A stretch of 56,957 nucleotides of DNA from Bacillota bacterium (lineage in GTDB: Bacteria > Bacillota > Sulfobacillia > Sulfobacillales > Sulfobacillaceae), in contig JAJZZP010000015.1 of the NCBI GenBank assembly GCA_021797515.1, positions 1 to 56,957 on the forward strand, in the 5' to 3' direction. The position numbers were made by a program, and so were the translations under genes. Below the pieces are notes generated by a model that did not search any database, was not told the origin of the DNA, and saw only the letters and a program-made list of their open reading frames with translations. Positions 51,688-56,957 of this stretch are shown in pieces (within the stretch, counting starts at the first letter, position 1; each line of letters begins with the position of its first letter).

Positions 51688-51981
51688 CTAAAGGCTTACC
51701 TGCTCGAAATGCTCGACCACGGGAAACGGATCATAGAAGTGATGCAACAGCCGCTTCCATTCGTGATAGTCCGCCGATTGTCGAAATCCCACAGTATGAC
51801 TTTCGATGTCGGTCCATTGGACCAACAACAAATACTGCCCCTGAACTTCGAGACATCGATGCAATTGATGGGATATGTATCCATCCATACGTGAAATAAT
51901 TTTCGACGCCTGTTCAAATGCCGACTCGAAATCGCGATCCATGCCACTCTTGACGTGCAACATCGCTGCTTCAAGAATCAT
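51688..51981 (-). CDS. Antibiotic biosynthesis monooxygenase (ABM)-domain protein
   Basis: 97 residues of ferredoxin-like ABM fold: EAAMLHVKSGMDRDFESAFE, then ISRMDGYISHQLHRCLEVQGQYLLLVQW and SADYHEWKRLLHHFYDPFPVVEHF. Such small proteins include heme-degrading enzymes and quinol monooxygenases, but the IsdG/HmoB heme motif is not clear, so the role is open. It lies just outside the broken IS4 element, GGAAGGGG before ATG. Confidence 0.75.
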   Translation of the reverse strand: MILEAAMLHVKSGMDRDFESAFEQASKIISRMDGYISHQLHRCLEVQGQYLLLVQWTDIESHTVGFRQSADYHEWKRLLHHFYDPFPVVEHFEQVSL

Positions 51982-52487
51982 TGTACGGTGCCCCTTCCAA
52001 ATCCACGGTACAAGAATATGTTATAAGTCGCAGGCCCTATGGCCCTATTATGGAACAAAGGTTTCGCCATGTCTAGCCCTACGGGCTCGCCCCTGCACGA
52101 CCATCAGATCGGCTCATGGGGCACCTAGCCTTCTCCCCCGCTTGACCTATCTCGCCACGACGCACCCGGTTCGTCGGAAATGGTTACCCTGTTATCCCCA
52201 TCCACGGGTGTGCCCTGCTGTGATCGACCCTATCTTCGCAACGGATAGAATATTGCCCCAACTCGGTCCAATCTCAAACGAACATACCGCCGCTGAGGAT
52301 GACCGTGCGTCAGCACTGTGAGTCAAATCGAACAGTTGCTTACGATGTGTCTCTGTGGTAAAATAGGCGCGTTGCTAAAAATTTTGTTTTATTTTTCTAG
52401 CAACTGGTCTTTCTCGCGAAAATCAACTATTTATATTGGTTCGTAAGTGCATAATGGGTGGTACCATGCCGCGCGGCGCACTCCATG
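51982..52487. other. Unassigned stretch upstream of tRNA-Leu(GAG)
   Basis: No gene is supported. The plus-strand frame up to 52321 is an accident of base composition. An AT-rich patch with T-runs occurs at 52370-52400. Nothing further can be assigned. Confidence 0.45.
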
Positions 52488-52516
52488 TTGTGACGCCCGG
52501 GGGAAGCACGTATGAT
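52488..52516 (+). promoter_or_regulatory. Promoter of tRNA-Leu(GAG)
   Basis: TTGTGA (52488-52493), 17 bases, TATGAT (52511-52516); the tRNA starts 16 bases later. Confidence 0.5.
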
Positions 52517-52531
52517 AGGTTATATAAATGT

Positions 52532-52616
52532 GACGGGGTGGCGGAATAGGCAGACGCGTACGTTTGAGGGGCGTATGGAGCAATCCGTGCGGGTTCAAGT
52601 CCCGCCCTCGTCACCA
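52532..52616 (+). tRNA. tRNA-Leu (anticodon GAG)
   Basis: An 85-base class II tRNA: acceptor GACGGGG/CCTCGTC with one G-U pair, anticodon stem TACGT/GCGTA with loop TTGAGGG (anticodon GAG), variable arm TGGAGCAATCCGT, T arm GCGGG TTCAAGT CCCGC, discriminator A and encoded CCA. Reads CTC and CTT codons. Confidence 0.93.
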
Positions 52617-52795
52617 TTATTTTCTATAGCGCAATAAGTACCAGCGGTACACGAGGCAGTTAATATTTTTGCGGTGATATCGGAAAAAGTTATCGTGTTC
52701 CCCCGGCAATTTTCTCCCCTCAGATTCGTTTTATAACCTCGCTCTGGCTCGAGACTACCGTCACTAAGGGCAAACTCACCCATGATGCTGTTAAA

Positions 52796-53512
52796 CTACC
52801 AACCCAACTCCGCTCCATGATCCCGCAACCACTGTTTTCTCATTTCAAAATCCGGAATAATTTCCGAGATCGCATCCCAAAAAGGCCACCTATGGTGAAG
52901 GTGAAAGCGATGGGTCAGTTCATGCACCACAACATAGTCAATAACCGAGGGCGGAGCTTGTATAATTCGCCAATTGAGCGCAATCAGACCATCCTCGCGG
53001 CAAAACCCCCAACGCGATTTGTATTCTGCAATTTTTAGCCGTGTTGGCGCCACCCCCACGATCGGTACATAATGATCGATCCGCTCGGGCAATAGCCGGT
53101 TAGCTTCCTCAAGATACCATTTGGTTAAAAGTTGTCGTACCAGGCTCGGGTATTGCTGGGGTACGACCGTAATAGGAATAAAGACACGAATCAGCCCACC
53201 GTCCATCACTACGCCTGATTCCTGCTGACCTACCACCTGTAATGCTTGCAATCGGCCACGAAATAAAAACCTTTCTCCACTGACAAACTCTTTGAGGGGC
53301 AATCTCGGCAGAGGCACAGAATGATTGAGGTGTTTTAACAACCACCGTGCCTTGCCATGCAGTAGCAACTCCACTGCATGAAGATCAAAATTGTCGGGAA
53401 CCAAGACGGTGACCTTTTGGTACGAGTCGATTTGAATTGCTGGATGTGTTCGGCGCGAACGCTTTTCTATCGCATAATCAATGGTCGTTTTGCCAATGGT
53501 AATGGTCGGCAT
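52796..53512 (-). CDS. YgjP/WLM-type metalloprotease (DUF45)
   Basis: 238 residues. The C-terminal half carries the zinc-protease motif VVVHELTHRFHLHHRWPFW (HExxH with a third His downstream), preceded by KSRWGFCREDGLIALNWRI, the family signature; the N-terminal half (HPAIQIDSYQKVTVLVP, GKARWLLKHL) is the usual beta domain. The family is widespread near restriction or mobile regions, and its substrate is unknown. Complete length. Confidence 0.88.
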   Translation of the reverse strand: MPTITIGKTTIDYAIEKRSRRTHPAIQIDSYQKVTVLVPDNFDLHAVELLLHGKARWLLKHLNHSVPLPRLPLKEFVSGERFLFRGRLQALQVVGQQESGVVMDGGLIRVFIPITVVPQQYPSLVRQLLTKWYLEEANRLLPERIDHYVPIVGVAPTRLKIAEYKSRWGFCREDGLIALNWRIIQAPPSVIDYVVVHELTHRFHLHHRWPFWDAISEIIPDFEMRKQWLRDHGAELGW

Positions 53513-53625
53513 ATAAAACTCGCGCTCCTTCGTCGGCCATTGTACCGAATGAAGAGCAAGATGACTAGAGTCTTGATGTTTTTCGCGCTTTCAATAATAC
53601 GTGGCATAATGGGAAGTCCTTAACT

Positions 53626-53634
53626 GTTGCATTC
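53626..53634 (+). repeat. Left 9-bp target-site duplication of the IS10-like element
   Basis: GTTGCATTC stands directly before the left terminal repeat and is repeated exactly at 55081-55089. Nine bases is the size made by IS10 and relatives. Confidence 0.9.
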
Positions 53635-55080
53635 CTGAGTGCTCCCCATTTTTTACCACTCCAGATGATTAAAACCCGTCTGTTCAGCCTTTCTGGCCCA
53701 CTCGATCCCGCCATCCATGTGGCAGTCGGTCACACACCCTACGCCGCAAACGGCCATCAGGGCAGGCTCACGCCCGCCCCCATCGAAATATGAATTTTGG
53801 GGGGCGATCATCCGTCACGGAACGGGTTAGGTTGGGGCCAGTGCTGCCCCAACGGGCGGAATTTGATTCGTGAAATGTGCTTGTCGCCGACAGATGGCGC
53901 GCCACGAGAGCCCGCCTTGCGTCAACGCCCAAAGGCCCAAGCGCCATAAGGCATGTGTCCGGGTTTTGACGGTGTTGGCCCGCCAATGGCGGGCCATGCC
54001 CCGGACTTCCGCGTCCCATCCGGCGACGTTGAGCCAATAATAGGCCCAGGCAAACACACTAACCCCACAGACGATCTCAGCGTTCGGCGGTGCCCAGTTT
54101 AACGCAGTCGAGATGAAACCCCGCCCCGGGATCGTTCTTCTGATCCTTATAGGACTCTTCGCAGGTAAATCGTTGACCATAGGCGGCCACGATTTCGCCC
54201 CACGGGCGGTCATCCAAGCCCGCCGAGACCAGGAGAAACCAGGGATCCGCGTGGGCGGTGTCGGCATACACCACCAGGCGGCCGGCATACGATCCGCCGG
54301 CCGCCTTCTTCCCATACTGGACCGGACCGTCTAACTGCAGGGGGCGCCGCTTGCCCAGCAGGCTCAGGGGTATCCATTCCTGAGCCCATTGGACCCACAC
54401 GCTGCCCTTGCTCCGGATAATCCAATCCCAGCCCAGCGTGTCCAAGAACCGAAAGAAGCGCGTGGTGGCAAAGCCCCGATCCGCGAGGAGAATGGGGTGG
54501 CAGCCCGTCGGGAGGAGACGGGCGACGCGGGCACATAACGCCTCCTCGTAATCCCGCATGCGGTTCTTAAGATCGACTTTGGCGACGGTGGTCCAGGCGA
54601 TCGGGATGGCGCGCCCATGGGCGCGTACATTGATACTCAGGGTTTGGAAGACCCCATCCTTGGTTTTCGGATCGGTCCAGTCCATGGTGAGATAGACGGT
54701 GCGCGCAGACCCCATGACGGTCGTAATCAGGTCGCCGCAGGCGACCTCTAAATCCACCCTGAGATTCCCCAAAAAGCGGTCGACCCGTTTCATCGCGTGT
54801 TTGGCGGTCGTGGTATGGGCGGCGGCGAGACTCTGGCCCAGGGCCGCAATCCCTAGCACCGGGTGGCGCATGAGCGCCCACACCAAGGCGGCCAACGTTT
54901 TCCGCTGCGACTTCCGCAACTTCCCGTGCATCGTGAAGTGTGCTGTGATAGACTGAATGTCGAACATGGTGGTCCTCCTCGAAGTGGTTTGGTGATACTA
55001 CTTCCTTCGACAGAGTGACCGCCATTTCCTTTGCGCAGAATATTCAATCTATTTAAGCAACAAAACTGGGGATGACTCAG
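53635..55080 (-). mobile_element. IS10-like (IS4 family) insertion sequence, 1446 bp, with inverted ends
   Basis: The left end reads CTGAGTGCTCCCCATTTTTT (53635-53654) and the right end, on the other strand, CTGAGTCATCCCCAGTTTTG (55080-55061): imperfect inverted repeats closely like the CTGAGAGATCCCC ends of IS10. A perfect 9-bp duplication flanks it. Inside is one transposase gene on the minus strand, inactivated by a TGA and a frameshift. The clean ends say the insertion is not ancient. Confidence 0.92.
53827..54967 (-). pseudogene. IS10-like transposase with late TGA and frameshift
   Basis: From ATG 54967 (GAGGAGG upstream) 296 residues read well: N-terminal helical domain, YLTMDWTDPKTKDGVFQTL (first Asp), LLADRGFATTRFFRFL (second Asp), and YGQRFTCEESYKDQK (Y-R-E-K signature with the catalytic Glu). 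Then TGA at 54079-54077 replaces the Trp of the usual ERWDRLW, and a frameshift follows within 20 bases, after which the tail continues (VFAWAYYWLNVAGWDAEV ... RTHALWRLGLWAL) to a stop at 53827. All catalytic residues precede the stop, but the missing ~85 residues probably abolish activity. Confidence 0.88.
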
Positions 55081-55089
55081 GTTGCATTC
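55081..55089 (+). repeat. Right 9-bp target-site duplication of the IS10-like element
   Basis: GTTGCATTC, identical to 53626-53634, directly adjoining the right terminal repeat. Confidence 0.9.
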
Positions 55090-55226
55090 CCTAAATGGAC
55101 GGCGCAGCACAATACGACCCTTTATGGACCGTAGTGCCGCACCGCTAATCACATACTCACGCGAGTTTCAATCCGCCGAGAATAATTCACTCAAACCTGG
55201 CGAAGGTATCATTGTCGGCCGAAGCA

Positions 55227-56723
55227 TCAATCATTAGGGGGATCCCCCAAAACTGTAAAATGCCAGTCTTTTTCAGCGGCTCCTGAGGTATCTGCCATGA
55301 CATGCTTTACCACCGTAAAATCATTTAAAGCGTCAAGAGAGAGGTCTTGTCCATATCCACTTTGCTTTACTCCGCCATGCGGCATTTCGGAAGTCAGTGG
55401 CAGGTGGTCATTAATCCACACTTCTCCGAATTCCAATTGCTTGCTAAAAATAGTGGCGGCAGAAAAACTTTCCGTCCACACAGATGAAGCTAGACCATAC
55501 GCCACATCATTGGCAAGGGTTATTGCCTCCTCATCCGTGTCAAAAGGCATTACCACTAAAACCGGCCCAAAGACCTCTTCTTGAACCACTGGCCAGTTTT
55601 GTTGGACATTCGTAAGTATGGTTGGTTCGAAATAATAGCCACGATCGTTGATGCTGGTGGCATGGCCACCGGTAACCAGTGTCGCGCCCATGGCCACCGC
55701 TTCATCCACATAGCGTTGTACTTTATCCCTCTGTTTAGCCGAAATTAATGGACCAATATCTGTCGACATTTCCAACGGATCCCCTAATCGGGTTGCTTTA
55801 AACCGTTCGGTCAACGCGGTTAAGAACGGTTCCCAAACACGGCGATGGACATAAGCACGGGTAGCCGCCGTACAGTCTTGTCCAGTATTCACCAATGCAC
55901 CTACCGCAATGCCACGCGCAGCCGCAGAAATGTTGGCATCCGCCCGCACAATAGCCGGGGCTTTGCCGCCCAACTCCAGGTGTAACCGCTTGACCCGCGG
56001 GGCTGCATTTGCCATAATCACGCGTCCGGTGGCGGTACTGCCGGTAAACGAAATCATTCTCACTCGCGGATCCACGACTAATTGGTGCCCAACGCTTCCA
56101 TCGCGACCGGTGACAATATTTAAAACCCCATCAGGAATCCCCGCTTCCTTCGCCAAAGGTCCAAGTATGAGCGTAGTAAGGGGTGTTTCGGGAGCAGGTT
56201 TCAGTACCATAGTATTACCTGCCGCTAAGGCTGGGCCAATTTTCCATAAACCAATCAAAAGAGGATAGTTCCATGGAGTAATCCCCGCGACGACTCCAAT
56301 AGGTTGGCGACGTATCCATGAAGTATGAGCTCCATTGTATTCCCCTGTGGCCGCACCTTCCAACACACGGGATACGGACGCAAAAAATCGTAAATTGTCT
56401 ATGGCAAAAGGCAGATCAGAATAGGTAACCAGCTTCTTCGTTTTGCCCGCTTGAAGGCTCTCCCAATGAACTAGCTCTTCAGAGTGCTGCAAAATGAGTT
56501 TGGCGAAATTTTCCAGGCGTTGCGAACGCTCGGATAGCGGCAACGCCGACCACACGCCACTGCGAAATGCCTCTTCCGCTGAATGAATCGCGCGGTCCAC
56601 ATCTGTTGGGCTTGCATCGGCCACCTCTTCCAATGCGGTTTCGGTGGCTGGGTTGAGAACTGTGTAATGGTGTTGGCCTTCTGCCTCCATCCATTGCCCG
56701 CTAATCCATAATTCCTTGGCCAT
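55227..56723 (-). CDS. NAD-dependent aldehyde dehydrogenase (betaine/aminobutyraldehyde type)
   Basis: 498 residues, full ALDH length. TPWNYPLLIGLWKIGPALAAGNT and SFTGSTATGR bind NAD, LELGGKAPAIV contains the general-base Glu, and NTGQDCTAATR the catalytic Cys (~283). The GQDC form is typical of betaine-aldehyde and gamma-aminobutyraldehyde dehydrogenases. ATG 56723 has GGGGGG 9 bases before it; the frame extends to 56759 without need. The upstream permease gene suggests joint uptake and oxidation of an amine or amino acid. Confidence 0.92.
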   Translation of the reverse strand: MAKELWISGQWMEAEGQHHYTVLNPATETALEEVADASPTDVDRAIHSAEEAFRSGVWSALPLSERSQRLENFAKLILQHSEELVHWESLQAGKTKKLVTYSDLPFAIDNLRFFASVSRVLEGAATGEYNGAHTSWIRRQPIGVVAGITPWNYPLLIGLWKIGPALAAGNTMVLKPAPETPLTTLILGPLAKEAGIPDGVLNIVTGRDGSVGHQLVVDPRVRMISFTGSTATGRVIMANAAPRVKRLHLELGGKAPAIVRADANISAAARGIAVGALVNTGQDCTAATRAYVHRRVWEPFLTALTERFKATRLGDPLEMSTDIGPLISAKQRDKVQRYVDEAVAMGATLVTGGHATSINDRGYYFEPTILTNVQQNWPVVQEEVFGPVLVVMPFDTDEEAITLANDVAYGLASSVWTESFSAATIFSKQLEFGEVWINDHLPLTSEMPHGGVKQSGYGQDLSLDALNDFTVVKHVMADTSGAAEKDWHFTVLGDPPND

Positions 56724-56805
56724 CTTGTCATTCCCCCCAAACTCTTTATAGTGCAACACAACATATTCCAGTGCTGGTGAGCCGATTTCCCATCTGTTTT
56801 TGAGA

Positions 56806-56957
56806 CTAGACTATGTCTGCCTTGTTGGCAACATCCGGCAAATCGGTAGTTGTGGTTACACCCACCAAGTACGGCTGCCGGAAATAGCGGCTGCCCTTGG
56901 CCCAATAGATGACGAGCGGAATCAGCCCCATCGCCATGGTGCCAAAGCCGACATCCA
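56806..56957 (-). CDS. C-terminal end of a membrane transporter (amino-acid permease-like), cut by window edge
   Basis: The last 50 codons of a minus-strand gene: TMAMGLIPLVIYWAKGSRYF is a final membrane helix with a basic flank, followed by a cytoplasmic tail and TAG at 56808-56806. The helix-then-tail pattern fits an APC-type amino-acid/amine permease, but this is too little for a firm call. 82 bp before the aldehyde dehydrogenase start. Confidence 0.5.
   Translation of the reverse strand, partial: DVGFGTMAMGLIPLVIYWAKGSRYFRQPYLVGVTTTTDLPDVANKADIV

Noticed and set aside
52186-52206. A sequence close to the I-SceI homing endonuclease site (GTTACCCTGTTATCCCCA)
   Set aside because: Two mismatches, no 23S rRNA context and no endonuclease gene nearby; most likely chance.
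51875-52321. 148-codon plus-strand ORF before tRNA-Leu(GAG)
   Set aside because: No ribosome site, no protein-like pattern, and it runs antisense into the ABM gene.
53768-54037. 89-codon ORF at the end of the IS10-like element
   Set aside because: It is the out-of-frame continuation after the TGA; the real transposase tail is read in the frame ending at 53827.
1-56957. CRISPR array or rRNA genes
   Set aside because: No regularly spaced repeats and no rRNA sequence were seen anywhere in the window.

Overview
The window looks like the chromosome of a Gram-positive spore-former of the acidophilic, thermotolerant Sulfobacillus type. That is inference from gene content: SpoIIE-type phosphatase, a divergent spore-protein-like ORF, Rrf2/cysK pair, MurT, System I cytochrome c maturation in a Firmicutes-like background, and AGGAGG ribosome binding sites throughout. 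Nearly all genes lie on the minus strand.

Region 1 (1-10556) is a run of minus-strand genes that begins at a good promoter at 10527-10556. It encodes a beta-propeller glycosidase-like protein, a MurNAc-6-phosphate etherase (MurQ) fused behind a ~330-residue unrecognised domain, a ROK regulator, a beta-lactamase-fold serine hydrolase, a sulfatase-like enzyme with Thr in place of the catalytic Cys, and a double GNAT protein. A second promoter precedes an alkaline-phosphatase-superfamily enzyme and a truncated peptide-type ABC lipoprotein. I read it as a cell-wall sugar/muropeptide salvage locus, a reworked counterpart of the Bacillus murQ-amiE-nagZ cluster.

Region 2 (10557-13173) is a graveyard: a transposase remnant, a TetR gene without its DNA-binding half, and an IS607 transposase broken by a TGA.

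Region 3 (13174-32870) is core: CDF transporter, recJ, apt, relA, dtd, hisS, aspS in one tightly packed run; hsp20; secDF; selB with a SpoIIE-like phosphatase and a P-loop protein; murT; and rfbABC for dTDP-sugar synthesis.

Region 4 (32934-35470) starts at tRNA-Pro(CGG), followed at once by a decayed tyrosine integrase, i.e. an old integration site, then a small coiled-coil/membrane protein and more debris.

Region 5 (35487-47760) returns to metabolism: cysK and an Rrf2 regulator (CymR-like pairing), dapB, acyl-CoA dehydrogenase, meaB, a stand-alone B12-binding subunit, a TnpB-type transposon right end without its tnpB, and a complete ccmEF-x-y-ABCD operon. The ccm operon has a Cys-type CcmE, no CcmH or CcmG, and two unfamiliar genes where CcmH would be expected; ccmB has no ordinary start codon and sits after an 8-G run.

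Region 6 (47915-55226) is accessory: two tRNA-Leu genes, an intact higBA module with an apparently leaderless promoter, a brnTA module with a broken antitoxin, a wrecked Tn5-like IS4 transposase, a YgjP-type metalloprotease and an IS10-like element (53635-55080) with terminal repeats and a perfect 9-bp target duplication. The window ends with an aldehyde dehydrogenase and the tail of a permease.
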